From Arcanobacterium sp. (GTDB taxonomy: Bacteria; Actinomycetota; Actinomycetes; Actinomycetales; Actinomycetaceae), in NCBI GenBank assembly GCA_022768785.1, contig JALELI010000042.1:1-32515 (forward strand): a stretch of DNA of 32,515 bases, read 5' to 3'. The translations under genes were made by a program, and so were the position numbers. Position 1 is the first letter of the stretch, and every line of letters starts with the position of its first letter. A model generated the notes under the pieces. It saw nothing but the letters and a program-made list of their open reading frames with translations. It was not told where the DNA came from and made no database searches. This document shows, in pieces, positions 18,086 to 27,137 of this stretch.

Positions 18086-19009
18086 ATGATCGTCACCATC
18101 ACTCCTAATCCGGCGCTTGACCTCACATATCACGTGCCTACTCTCACTCCTGGAGCAGAGCATCGAGTGCAGCATATGTATATACGCCCCGGCGGCAAAG
18201 GAATCAACACCGCAAAGGTGCTCACTCAGCTTGGCGAACAAGCACTGGCCACTGGGTTCGTAGGAGGTGCTAATGGCGAGGTGATGGTGAACTTACTAGA
18301 TGAAGATCATGTGCCGCATGCGCTTGTGCACGCCGCCATGTCTACCCGCCTCACCGTCTCCATTATCGACCCCAGTAATGGCGCCACGCTCTTCAACGAA
18401 CCCGGTAAAGAACGCTCCGAACAAGAGTGGGAAAAACTCATTGAACTAGTCACCCAGATAGACACCCCAGATTTGTTTACCGTGAATGGATCATTTCCCC
18501 CTGGCACATCAGAGGCCACAGTTCGCCACCTTTATCGAGCACTGCTAGCTACGGGTGCCACAGTGCTAGTAGACACCTCACATGAGCCACTGCGCTGGGC
18601 CGTGGAAGAGGGCGTGCACGCAATTAAGCCAAATCAGCATGAACTAGCCGATCTCGTAGGGTCTGACGACGTAGATGTGCGAGCTTCGATTGCCCATCTG
18701 CTAGAGCACGTGCAGCTCGTGGTGGCCTCCCAGGGAGCAAATGGAATGGTGGCACAGGCGCGCGGCGGCGAGGTAGTGGCCGTGCCAGCGGCGCGATTTG
18801 TGGTGGGTAATCCCACCGGAGCGGGAGATTCTGTGGTGGCCTCGCTGGCTCGCTCTATCACTCGCGATGGAATTGAATCCGCCCATCAGCCCGCCACCTT
18901 GCGAGCCTGGGTGTCTGACGCTATCGCGCTTTCCGCAGCCACTGTGGCCGCTCCGGTAGCCGGTGAGTTTGACGAAGCCACGTATCGCGATTTATTGGCA
19001 CAGAGCTAA
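18086..19009 (+). CDS. PfkB-family hexose kinase (1-phosphofructokinase/tagatose-6-phosphate kinase type)
   Basis: 'MIVTITPNPALDLTYHV', 'RPGGKGINTAKVLTQLG', 'NPTGAGDSVVASLARS'. Confidence 0.92.
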   Translation: MIVTITPNPALDLTYHVPTLTPGAEHRVQHMYIRPGGKGINTAKVLTQLGEQALATGFVGGANGEVMVNLLDEDHVPHALVHAAMSTRLTVSIIDPSNGATLFNEPGKERSEQEWEKLIELVTQIDTPDLFTVNGSFPPGTSEATVRHLYRALLATGATVLVDTSHEPLRWAVEEGVHAIKPNQHELADLVGSDDVDVRASIAHLLEHVQLVVASQGANGMVAQARGGEVVAVPAARFVVGNPTGAGDSVVASLARSITRDGIESAHQPATLRAWVSDAIALSAATVAAPVAGEFDEATYRDLLAQS

Positions 19010-19038
19010 CTTCTGTTCGGGGCTCTAATATGGATGCC

Positions 19039-19186
19039 CACTCGCTCCACTGTGCACGGGTACTGACCCTCAACAACCTCGCTCGCCACTTCGGTCGGGC
19101 ACTCGCTCCACTGTGCACGGGTATTGAGCTCGTGGTGATGGGCAATCTCGTGGCAGGGACTCGCTCCACTACATACGGGGTATCGA
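19039..19186. repeat. Degenerate intergenic tandem repeat, period about 58-61 bp, three copies
   Basis: CACTCGCTCCACTGTGCACGGGTA[C/T]TGA at 19039-19066 and 19100-19127; diverged copy GACTCGCTCCACTACATACGGGGTATCGA at 19158-19186. Confidence 0.8.
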
Positions 19187-19334
19187 GCGCTCACGTGGGG
19201 GGGGGCAGCTCCCGCAGTTAGATTCAAACCAACAACCGCATCGAGCCGCTCATGTGGGGACAGAGATCTAGATTTCATCACCGCATACAAATGCGGGCGT
19301 TCATGTAGCCATGAGTGCGCTTCCAGCCCACTGC

Positions 19335-19373
19335 GTGCGTGTGGGCGCCCATATTCAAGGCGCCCACACGCAC
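19335..19373. terminator. Strong GC-rich stem-loop between convergent genes; probable bidirectional terminator without U-tract
   Basis: 15-bp perfect stem GTGCGTGTGGGCGCC / GGCGCCCACACGCAC, 9-nt loop. Confidence 0.6.
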
Positions 19374-19406
19374 AGCACTCAGCTCTGGCAGTTTGCCACT
19401 GCACAC

Positions 19407-20243
19407 TCACTGAAGCGAATATAGCTTCAGTAGGCGCTCTACCTCCTGCTGCACCATGTTTGTGCCCGGCCCTATATATTTGCGAGGATCCACTATTGCG
19501 GTATCGCCTGCAAGCACGGTGCGCACTTTTTCAGTGAACACCACATTCAGATGAGTGGAGACGTTGATTTTAGTCATTCCCGCTTTAATAGCTGCCACCA
19601 TTCCCGCATCTGGCACCCCAGAAGAGCCGTGCAGCACTAATGGCACTGGCACTGCAGCTTTGATCTCACTGATCAAAGCGTTGTCGAGCACCGCTTCTCG
19701 AGTAGCCATTGCATGCGAAGAACCCACTGCCACAGCGAGTAAATCTACACCGGTATCCGCCACAAACTGCGCGGCCTCCTGCGGATTGGTGCGAGCGGTG
19801 GCGCTGTGTACACCGTCTTTCCCACCCACTTCGCCAAGTTCAGCTTCTACGCTCACTCCCCGCTCGTGTGCGTAAGCAGCGATCTCAGCTGTGCTCGCTC
19901 GGTTCTGCGCGTCAGGCAGTTTAGAGCCGTCGTACATAATCGAAGAGAATCCCATATCCACCGCAGCCTGGCACAACTCCACGCTCTCCGCGTGATCGAG
20001 GTGCACGCACACCTGTGCAGACGATTCTGCAGCAAGCTCCAACAGCGCTGAGCCAAGCGGACGCAGCTTCCCACCGTGGTATTTCACTGCATTTTGGCTC
20101 AGCTGCAATATCACTGGCAGCCCTGTGGCCTCAGCAGCCCGTACAAACGCCTCCCCATGCTCGAGAAGCACCACATTGAATGCCCCTAATCCCACCCCGC
20201 GGGCAGCGGCAGTACGCGCTAATTCAGCAGACGTCACTAACAT
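19407..20243 (-). CDS. Class II ketose-bisphosphate aldolase (fructose-/tagatose-bisphosphate aldolase, GatY/KbaY-like)
   Basis: 'GAFNVVLLEHGEAFVRAAE', 'VCVHLDHAESVELCQAAVDMGFSSIMYDGSKLP', 'VPLVLHGSSGVPDAGMVAAIKAGMTKINVSTHLN'. Confidence 0.93.
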   Translation of the reverse strand: MLVTSAELARTAAARGVGLGAFNVVLLEHGEAFVRAAEATGLPVILQLSQNAVKYHGGKLRPLGSALLELAAESSAQVCVHLDHAESVELCQAAVDMGFSSIMYDGSKLPDAQNRASTAEIAAYAHERGVSVEAELGEVGGKDGVHSATARTNPQEAAQFVADTGVDLLAVAVGSSHAMATREAVLDNALISEIKAAVPVPLVLHGSSGVPDAGMVAAIKAGMTKINVSTHLNVVFTEKVRTVLAGDTAIVDPRKYIGPGTNMVQQEVERLLKLYSLQ

Positions 20244-20264
20244 TCAGAGCTCTCCTTCTCTGCC

Positions 20265-21167
20265 TCAGTGCTGGCCTTCACTCAAAATCACAGAGCGAGT
20301 GAGATGCCGCGGAGTATCTGGATTCAGCCCCCGAGCCAGGGCGCGCTCAAGCGCCACTCGCTGCGCGAGTACCAGATGGGCCATTGGATCGCCGTCAAAT
20401 GTGCACAGCTCCCCGCCAAAGCTTTCCACCTGAGCCGCCATGCCTTCTGGCACCTGGCCGAATACCCACACCAAGCGGCCAGGCTCTGTGATCGACATCG
20501 GGCCATGGCGATATTCCATAGCGGGGTAGCTCTCCGTCCAGCTTTGCGAGGCTTCACGGCACTTCAAGCCAGCTTCATTGGCGAGCCCAATCGTCCACCC
20601 GGTGCCCAGGAAAGTGATTTCAGTGGCATCGATCCACCGCTGTGGGATCTCCGCCGCCACGGCCCGCCGACAATCCGCCACAGCCGCCGTGAGCTCTTCT
20701 CCGAGTGAGGCCCGGAAGAACGCCAATGCACTGGTGGCAAAGCGCGTTTGCACCACGGATTTTTCATCGGCAAAATCAAGAACCACCTCATGATCCGCAA
20801 AAGGAGTGGCCGGCCCTGGGCTAACTGCCGTCACCAACACATTCGCAGTGCCTCTCTCATGTAGGCGCTTCAGCACATCGACAATTTCAGTGGTGGTGCC
20901 CGAGCGTGAAAGGCAGATCACGCGGTCGTAGGGGCGATCAATAGGAAATTCAGTGGCGGTAAATGCATCAGAAATCCCCTTGCCCAGCACTTCACGTGCC
21001 CGGCAATAAGCCTGTGCCATAAACCACGAGGTGCCGCAGCCGATCACCGCGATCTTTTCGCCGTCACGCGGCATCATATCCGCCGCTTTAGCGCCCATTT
21101 CTGCAGCCCGAGCCCAGAGCTCTGGCTGCGAGTTGATCTCTTGTTCTGTGAGGCTTATCTCGGCCAT
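20265..21167 (-). CDS. SIS-domain sugar-phosphate isomerase/deaminase (AgaS/GlmS-SIS-like)
   Basis: 'IAVIGCGTSWFMAQAY', 'VICLSRSGTTTEIVDVLKRL', C-terminal 'YRHGPMS'. Confidence 0.88.
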   Translation of the reverse strand: MAEISLTEQEINSQPELWARAAEMGAKAADMMPRDGEKIAVIGCGTSWFMAQAYCRAREVLGKGISDAFTATEFPIDRPYDRVICLSRSGTTTEIVDVLKRLHERGTANVLVTAVSPGPATPFADHEVVLDFADEKSVVQTRFATSALAFFRASLGEELTAAVADCRRAVAAEIPQRWIDATEITFLGTGWTIGLANEAGLKCREASQSWTESYPAMEYRHGPMSITEPGRLVWVFGQVPEGMAAQVESFGGELCTFDGDPMAHLVLAQRVALERALARGLNPDTPRHLTRSVILSEGQH

Positions 21168-21287
21168 ATCAGCACTCCTTATTGATTAATTCTGATTGCT
21201 TAATAGAATTATATCTCAGAAATAATCATTAGGGGAGTGGCCTACTCCGCAATTTCTGCCCAATTTTCCCTGCTACGCCACCGCTTT

Positions 21288-22085
21288 TTAGTGCTCATTT
21301 TCCGCAATAATCACGTTCACGCCGCGGCTTTCCAACATGGCCACATCGCGCGGCGCCACCTCAGAATCTGTGATAATCGCCGCGACACTATCCCAACTGG
21401 CAATTTTCGCAAAAGCAGTGGCCCCCACCTTTGAAGAATCTGCCACCACAATAGTCTCACGAGCCATATGCACCAGTGCCTGATTCACAGCAGCCTCGTT
21501 CTCATTATCTGTGAACACCCCAGAATGCAGATCTATCCCGGTGACGCCGAGAAAGAGTTTATCTACTGAAATATGCGGCAAGATCAACGTGGCCAGTGGC
21601 CCTACCAACTCATAGGACCGCGCGTGCACCACACCCCCGCTCAGCACCACCCGCACCTGTGGGCGGATCGCAAGATCGTTTGCAATGTTTACGGCGTTGG
21701 TGACCACCGTGATCACATCGCTTGCAAAGGCGAAATCTGCAGCCATTGTGAGGCCGATCTCAGTGCCGATTTCAGTGGTTGTGGTGCCCCCATTTAGCGC
21801 CACCACGTCTCCTGGTTTGATGAGCTTCACTGCTGCGCGGGCCACTTGAGTTTTCGCATCACTATAGCGCACCATTCGAAAACGCATTGGAATCTCACCG
21901 CTTGTGGGGTTTGCCATCGCGCCTCCACGAGTGCGGCTCACCAGCTGTTGATTCGCCAAAAAATCGAGATCTCGCCGGGCAGTAGCGGGAGAAATGCCCA
22001 GGGTTTGCACAATCTCATCAATGTGCAGAGATTTCCGCTCCAGCACCAAATCCAGCAGTGCCGATAGCCGTTCTTGCCTATTCAT
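21288..22085 (-). CDS. DeoR/GlpR family transcriptional regulator (copy 1)
   Basis: MNRQERLSALLDLVLERKSLHIDEIVQTLGISPATARRDLDFL; 'ALNGGTTTTEIG' ; likely ATG at 22085 after AGAGGGGA (ORF track start 22139). Confidence 0.93.
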   Translation of the reverse strand: MNRQERLSALLDLVLERKSLHIDEIVQTLGISPATARRDLDFLANQQLVSRTRGGAMANPTSGEIPMRFRMVRYSDAKTQVARAAVKLIKPGDVVALNGGTTTTEIGTEIGLTMAADFAFASDVITVVTNAVNIANDLAIRPQVRVVLSGGVVHARSYELVGPLATLILPHISVDKLFLGVTGIDLHSGVFTDNENEAAVNQALVHMARETIVVADSSKVGATAFAKIASWDSVAAIITDSEVAPRDVAMLESRGVNVIIAENEH

Positions 22086-22482
22086 TGCGATTCCCCTCTG
22101 CATGTGGGGGCTCTCGCCCACTCCACAGCCCATGCGCATATCACGCCCGATTAGGTTGCCTGATCAAGGGCGTCCCAATCAGATTGCTCAATCTCCCTTA
22201 TTGTAATCACATGTAATCGCACTGAATTGAATTACACCGAGCCCCTATGCATCGCGCCAAGAATCCTTGTGAGAATCACACAACTTTTTCCCGCTGTGGT
22301 TCTCCGAGCCTTATGAGATCCTCAAGCGCACAGAGCGCCGCACACCCGCACCCTGCTCCCACTTCCCTTGAAGCGCAACTTGTGCCCCTCAGTGCAATAC
22401 GCCTACGTGGCTGTGCGTGCCTAAGCGGCTCACACATCTCAGTGGCGATCACGCACACCAAAACGACGGCAGACGCACCACG

Positions 22483-23268
22483 CTAACGAGTGATCACGTG
22501 CACCTGCGCTGCCTCCAGTGCGGCGCGAGCATCATCGTCAATATCTGTATCGGTGATGAGGCCAGAGAGCTTATTCAACGAGCAAATTTTTGCAAATGCA
22601 TACGCGCCAATTTTCGACGAATCTGCCACAGCATAAGTTTTATGGGCCACCGCCACCAGCGCCCGATTGGCGGCGGCTTCACTCTCGTTGTCGGTGAAAA
22701 CTCCTTCCGTCACCGATATTCCCGTTGCTCCCAAAAAAGCAATATCCACACTGATATGCGGGTAAATCAGAGAAGCGAGTGGCCCCACCAATTCGTAAGA
22801 CCGCGCTCGCGCCACCCCACCCGTCATCACCACTCGCACCTGCGGGCGAATAATGAGATCGTTCGCAATGTTTACGGCGTTGGTAACCACCGTAACTGGC
22901 CGATGCGAAAACGAATAATCACTCGCCACCCGCTGCCCGAGTTCCGCCCCAATAGCCGTGGTAGTGGTGCCGCCGTTGAGAGCTATCACATCTCCCGGCT
23001 GTACCAAATCCACTGCACACTGTGCGACAGCAGTTTTTTGATCGCTATTGTGCACCGTTCGGAAACGCATAGGCATCTCACCGCTCGTGGGATTAGTCAT
23101 CACCCCACCCCGAGTGCGCGTTACGAGCTGCTGAGTGGCGAGATAATCCAAATCACGCCGAGCTGTGGCGGGAGAGATATGCAGCGCTTCCACAATCTCT
23201 TCCACGCGCAGCGATTTGCGTTCCACCACCAGATTGAGGAGATTCGTTAAGCGTTCTTGCCTGTTCAT
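22483..23268 (-). CDS. DeoR/GlpR family transcriptional regulator (copy 2)
   Basis: MNRQERLTNLLNLVVERKSLRVEEIVEALHISPATARRDLDYL; strongly similar to copy 1; likely ATG at 23268 (ORF track start 23430). Confidence 0.93.
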   Translation of the reverse strand: MNRQERLTNLLNLVVERKSLRVEEIVEALHISPATARRDLDYLATQQLVTRTRGGVMTNPTSGEMPMRFRTVHNSDQKTAVAQCAVDLVQPGDVIALNGGTTTTAIGAELGQRVASDYSFSHRPVTVVTNAVNIANDLIIRPQVRVVMTGGVARARSYELVGPLASLIYPHISVDIAFLGATGISVTEGVFTDNESEAAANRALVAVAHKTYAVADSSKIGAYAFAKICSLNKLSGLITDTDIDDDARAALEAAQVHVITR

Positions 23269-23374
23269 AATGCACCCTTTGAATACAGCCGCCGAGTTGT
23301 ATCCAGCCACGAGCCGCCGATGGCCGCCTATGCGGCGTCGCATATTCCGCGCCACCAAACTCAGCAAGCTGCAC

Positions 23375-23593
23375 TTATTTCTTTTGCACCGGCCTATGCC
23401 GAGGCTCCTTATATGCTGCGTTATACACAAACAATGCCGTGAGCAGCAACACCGTGCCCAGAAGTTGAATGAGCAATCCAGCCATTACCCCGCTCAGCGC
23501 CCACCCGCCGATCACAAGCGCCAGGCCCACAACGAAGAAAATAGCAATCAGCGCCATACGCATTGGGGTGTGATTTTTCATGAAGTTTTCCAT
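23375..23593 (-). CDS. Small two-TM membrane protein (72 aa) in the ABC transporter operon
   Basis: MENFMKNHTPMRMALIAIFFVVGLALVIGGWALSGVMAGLLIQLLGTVLLLTALFVYNAAYKEPRHRPVQKK; two hydrophobic segments; start lies 2 nt from the permease stop. Confidence 0.75.
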   Translation of the reverse strand: MENFMKNHTPMRMALIAIFFVVGLALVIGGWALSGVMAGLLIQLLGTVLLLTALFVYNAAYKEPRHRPVQKK

Positions 23594-23595
23594 TT

Positions 23596-24465
23596 TCAGC
23601 CTTTCAAACCACCGAGTGCCATTCCTTGTGTGAGCTTCTTCTGCACGATCATGTACAAAATGAGCGTTGGCAGCATCACCAGCACTAGCCCCGCATAGAG
23701 CCGGCCAAATTCTGCTTTCGCGTTTTGTGCCTGTGTGAGCTCCAACAATCCCACAGGGAGCGTTTTCGCTCCTTTTGGATCAGTGAGCAGTGTCATCGCA
23801 ATGATGTATTCATTCCAGAAAGAGAGGAAGTTAAAGAGCACAATTGTGATAATCGCTGGCCGTGCCATTGGAAACATGATCTGCACCATAGTGCGCAAGT
23901 ATCCAGCCCCATCAATATAGGCCGCTTCCTCGTATGCGTGCGGAAGTGTTTGAAAATATCCACTGAGCAGATAGATCGTAAAAGGCAGTGCGTTAGCGGC
24001 ATATACGAGCGACAGAATAAAAGGGTTGTTAAGGAAAAAGCCGTTGAGCCCCATGTTGCTCAAGGATCGATCCGCGCCTACTAACATCAAGAAAATTGGC
24101 ACCACGATATAGTTCACATTAATGAAAAGGCCGGCCATAAATGCCACGTTCAGCACTTTTCTCCCTACGAACTCAAAACGCGATAGCACGTAAGACGCCG
24201 GCAACGCAATCACAAGCAAAAGCAGCAGTGCCACCGCCGTCACCATCACAGACGTGAGGAGATAATCTCCCATGCGCGCTTTCGTCCATGCATCAATGAA
24301 GTTTTGAAAATAGAAGCCTTTGGGAAGCGCCCACGGGTTGCCATAAAGCTCACTATTTTGCTTGATTGACGCCACAAACACCCACGCCACTGGCACGATA
24401 ATAGAAATCGCGAGCGCCGCAAGTGCCACGTACACAAAAACTTTGTATAGTTTGAATGTTTTCAT
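23596..24465 (-). CDS. Carbohydrate ABC transporter permease (MalG-type)
   Basis: Multi-TM; EAA loop 'HAYEEAAYIDGAGYLRTMVQIMFPMARPAI'. Confidence 0.94.
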   Translation of the reverse strand: MKTFKLYKVFVYVALAALAISIIVPVAWVFVASIKQNSELYGNPWALPKGFYFQNFIDAWTKARMGDYLLTSVMVTAVALLLLLVIALPASYVLSRFEFVGRKVLNVAFMAGLFINVNYIVVPIFLMLVGADRSLSNMGLNGFFLNNPFILSLVYAANALPFTIYLLSGYFQTLPHAYEEAAYIDGAGYLRTMVQIMFPMARPAIITIVLFNFLSFWNEYIIAMTLLTDPKGAKTLPVGLLELTQAQNAKAEFGRLYAGLVLVMLPTLILYMIVQKKLTQGMALGGLKG

Positions 24466-24473
24466 CGCTCCCC

Positions 24474-25493
24474 CTAGAACTCCAGCACTTCGCGTTCACT
24501 CACTTTGTTCACAAGCGCAGCCAAAATGAATGAGAACAAGAACACCAGCACCCCGATTGCCATGCCGTAGCCATACGCCGCATTTCCATAGGCCTGGGTA
24601 TACATATAGGTGAGCACCACTTCAGATTTACCGTTTGGCCCACCGGAGGTCATCGCCGTCACAAAAAGGAACGCCATATTGATGGTGGAGATAATGAAGA
24701 ATGTGAGCGTGGTGCGAATATTAGTCCAGATAAGAGGGATCGTAATCGTGAAAAACTGGCGGAATTGAGTGGCCCCGTCGAGCGAGGAGCTCTCGTAAAG
24801 GCTCTCGGGTACGCTCGCAATGGAAGCCATATACATCACCATGTAATACCCAATGGCTTGCCACACCATCGCGATAATGAGGGAGAGCATCACTAAGCTC
24901 TCACCTTTCCATAGAATCTGCACTCGCTGGCCGCTCACAATGGATAGGAACGCGTTCAGCAGCCCTCCATCAGGCTGATAAATGGCGGAGAAAATAGCCG
25001 AAACCACCACGATAGAGAGAATGTTTGGAATATAGAAGACCACCCGGAAGAAGCTGCTGCCCTTCACTTTGCCCCGCGCCAAAATTGAGGCAAATACTAA
25101 GGCGAAAGCAAACGTGATAATGGTGCACACCACGATCAAAAGAATCGTATTTTGAAATGCTTTAATAAACGATTGATCGCCCATTAGCTTAGCGAAGTTG
25201 GCAAGCCCCACGAATTTTTGTTCATCTGTATATGCCGAGCCCTCAAACATCGACATCCAAAACACTTGGATTGTGGGATAGACGAGAAAAATGAGAAAGA
25301 GCACGGTGGCCGGGGCAACACACGCCACAATAAACCAGTTGCGCGATGCGGCGCTCTTGTGCGCCGCCGTTCCTCGGGGTACTTTCTTAGCTGGCACACC
25401 ACGCGCCTTATGCTTACCCCCGCTAGCTGCTTCACCTACGCCAACTGCCGCACGTTTTATGACGGCGTTCGCCTCCTCAGTTTTCACTGCCAT
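24474..25493 (-). CDS. Carbohydrate ABC transporter permease (MalF-type)
   Basis: Multi-TM; 'VPESLYESSSLDGATQFRQFFTITIPLIW'. Confidence 0.94.
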   Translation of the reverse strand: MAVKTEEANAVIKRAAVGVGEAASGGKHKARGVPAKKVPRGTAAHKSAASRNWFIVACVAPATVLFLIFLVYPTIQVFWMSMFEGSAYTDEQKFVGLANFAKLMGDQSFIKAFQNTILLIVVCTIITFAFALVFASILARGKVKGSSFFRVVFYIPNILSIVVVSAIFSAIYQPDGGLLNAFLSIVSGQRVQILWKGESLVMLSLIIAMVWQAIGYYMVMYMASIASVPESLYESSSLDGATQFRQFFTITIPLIWTNIRTTLTFFIISTINMAFLFVTAMTSGGPNGKSEVVLTYMYTQAYGNAAYGYGMAIGVLVFLFSFILAALVNKVSEREVLEF

Positions 25494-25572
25494 CAGTGCA
25501 CCTTTGCCTATTTCTCATGAAAACGATATCCAGTTCTTTCACAGCTCGGCTCCCACAGAACCTAGCTTTTGC

Positions 25573-25618
25573 GTGGCGGGAGGGGCTTGGCACTGCTGGC
25601 CAATGCCCCTCCCGCCAC
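25573..25618 (-). ncRNA. Intercistronic RNA stem-loop between SBP and permease genes (candidate mRNA stabiliser/attenuator)
   Basis: 14-bp perfect outer stem GTGGCGGGAGGGGC/GCCCCTCCCGCCAC extended by TTGGC/GCCAA across a 1-nt bulge, 7-nt loop; no U-tract on the coding strand. Confidence 0.65.
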
Positions 25619-25653
25619 TTGCGTATTGCTACAAACGCATCATCGCGAGCGCA

Positions 25654-26979
25654 TCACTTTGAAAGTGTGGCGCGAATTTGATCGTTTGCTTTCTTCACAC
25701 CATCAATCCACTGCTGCTCGCTCATCGTGCCAGACACTAGCGAATCGATCGGAGCCAACAGAGTTTTCTTCCATTCGTTGGTGCCAGAGATGCCACCTAC
25801 CACAGCTTTAGCACCACTGTCGTAGATGCCATAGACGGCCTTCTTATCAGGGCTCATAAAATCACCTGCATTGGTGATCGGCTGGAAAGCTGGGCTTGCA
25901 GCGGAGGCAAATGCCTTAGCTGCCACATCGCTGTAGAGGAATGCGATGAACTGCTTGGCCGCATCTGCGTTCTTAGCTTTAGCGGGCACCCAAGCCTGCT
26001 CAAAGAACGTGGTGGCATAGCGATCACCGCCGGCTTTGAGAGCTGGAAGCGCGATGTTGCCCCACTGGAATCCGTCAGTGCGCGGAGCGTCTTTCATCTC
26101 ACCAACAACCCAATCGCCGTTGGGCATGAAGATTGCTTTCCCATCGAGGATCAGCTGCTGATTCTTGGTGTAATCGGTGTTGTTAGCTTGGGCTGGCACC
26201 ACTTTATCCGTGTAGCTAGCCACTTTAGTGATAATGTCGAACACCTGCTTGGCTTCCGGCGTATCCCACACTCCATTCTGGAATGTGGTGGCTTTCTGGA
26301 AGAAATCTGCGCCGCCCACTTCGTAGAGCAAAGCATAGAGGAACGCATCGAAATAGCCAGCCGTGGGATATGCGAAGAGCGCGATATTCTTAGCCTTGGC
26401 TTTTTCACCGAGTGCCCACATTTCGTCCCATGTAGTTGGCACGCTCCAACCGTTCTTCTTGAGCAAATTCGCATCATAGTAGAGCCCCGTAGGGGTGTAG
26501 AACATCGGAGCGAGATACGTTTTACCATCGCCATAAGGATTGGTGTTGCTAGAATCCAAGATCCCTGGAATCAGCTTGTCTTTCACGGTTTTCTCTTCGC
26601 CAGGCACCTTCATATCGAGCACCCCGGTGAGATCCGTGAGAGCTTTATCTTTCACCATCGTTTCGGTGAGGCCTTTTTCACGGCCCAACGCTAGATGCAC
26701 CACATCTGGATAATCGCCCGCCTTCATCTGAGCGCCGATAGCATCTTCCAGATTCTTGTTCATCTGCAAATCAACTTTGATACCAGTTTGCTTGGTGAAA
26801 GCTTCAGCCACCGCTTTCCAGCCATCTTGGCCATATGCGGTTTCGATTGCCGCCACTTTTATGCTTTTAGCCGTGCCCTCACTCTTAGCAGAACCACCTG
26901 CTGAGGAGCAGGCTGTGAGGCCGAGAGCCGCTGCCGAAACAACTGCCGTGATCTTCATCAGCTTTTTAGAAATTGCCAT
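25654..26979 (-). CDS. Extracellular solute-binding lipoprotein (sugar ABC transporter)
   Basis: MAISKKLMKITAVVSAAALGLTACSSAGG lipobox; start at 26979 after AAAGGAGAG (ORF track start 27156). Confidence 0.93.
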   Translation of the reverse strand: MAISKKLMKITAVVSAAALGLTACSSAGGSAKSEGTAKSIKVAAIETAYGQDGWKAVAEAFTKQTGIKVDLQMNKNLEDAIGAQMKAGDYPDVVHLALGREKGLTETMVKDKALTDLTGVLDMKVPGEEKTVKDKLIPGILDSSNTNPYGDGKTYLAPMFYTPTGLYYDANLLKKNGWSVPTTWDEMWALGEKAKAKNIALFAYPTAGYFDAFLYALLYEVGGADFFQKATTFQNGVWDTPEAKQVFDIITKVASYTDKVVPAQANNTDYTKNQQLILDGKAIFMPNGDWVVGEMKDAPRTDGFQWGNIALPALKAGGDRYATTFFEQAWVPAKAKNADAAKQFIAFLYSDVAAKAFASAASPAFQPITNAGDFMSPDKKAVYGIYDSGAKAVVGGISGTNEWKKTLLAPIDSLVSGTMSEQQWIDGVKKANDQIRATLSK

Positions 26980-27137
26980 TGATCTCTCCTTTGAGTTGAT
27001 CAAATCCGGATTCACATGCGGTAAACTCTGCGCAAAGTGCGCATCGATTTGACCTAGTTTTAATCCTAAAGACCGGAGAACTGAATGGGCAGGGATTATC
27101 GAAAAATAATTAAAATTGAGCGCACATATTGAAAGAA

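Noticed and set aside
19039-19186. Possible CRISPR array
   Set aside because: Only three diverging 28-nt units with spacers of about 30 nt that are not clearly unique, no cas genes, and similar degenerate repeats elsewhere; better explained as a degenerate repeat family.
22271-22304. GAGAATCACA...TGTGGTTCTC inverted repeat between the DeoR genes
   Set aside because: 10-bp arms with one mismatch and a 14-nt loop; plausible but not distinguishable from chance without genome-wide comparison.
22247-22486. Short ORFs on both strands in the ~400-bp gap between the DeoR genes
   Set aside because: No conserved motif or convincing SD; probably regulatory or spacer DNA.
22417-23250. 277-aa plus-strand ORF
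   Set aside because: Antisense to the clearly coding DeoR copy 2; His/Arg-rich, low-complexity translation typical of shadow ORFs.
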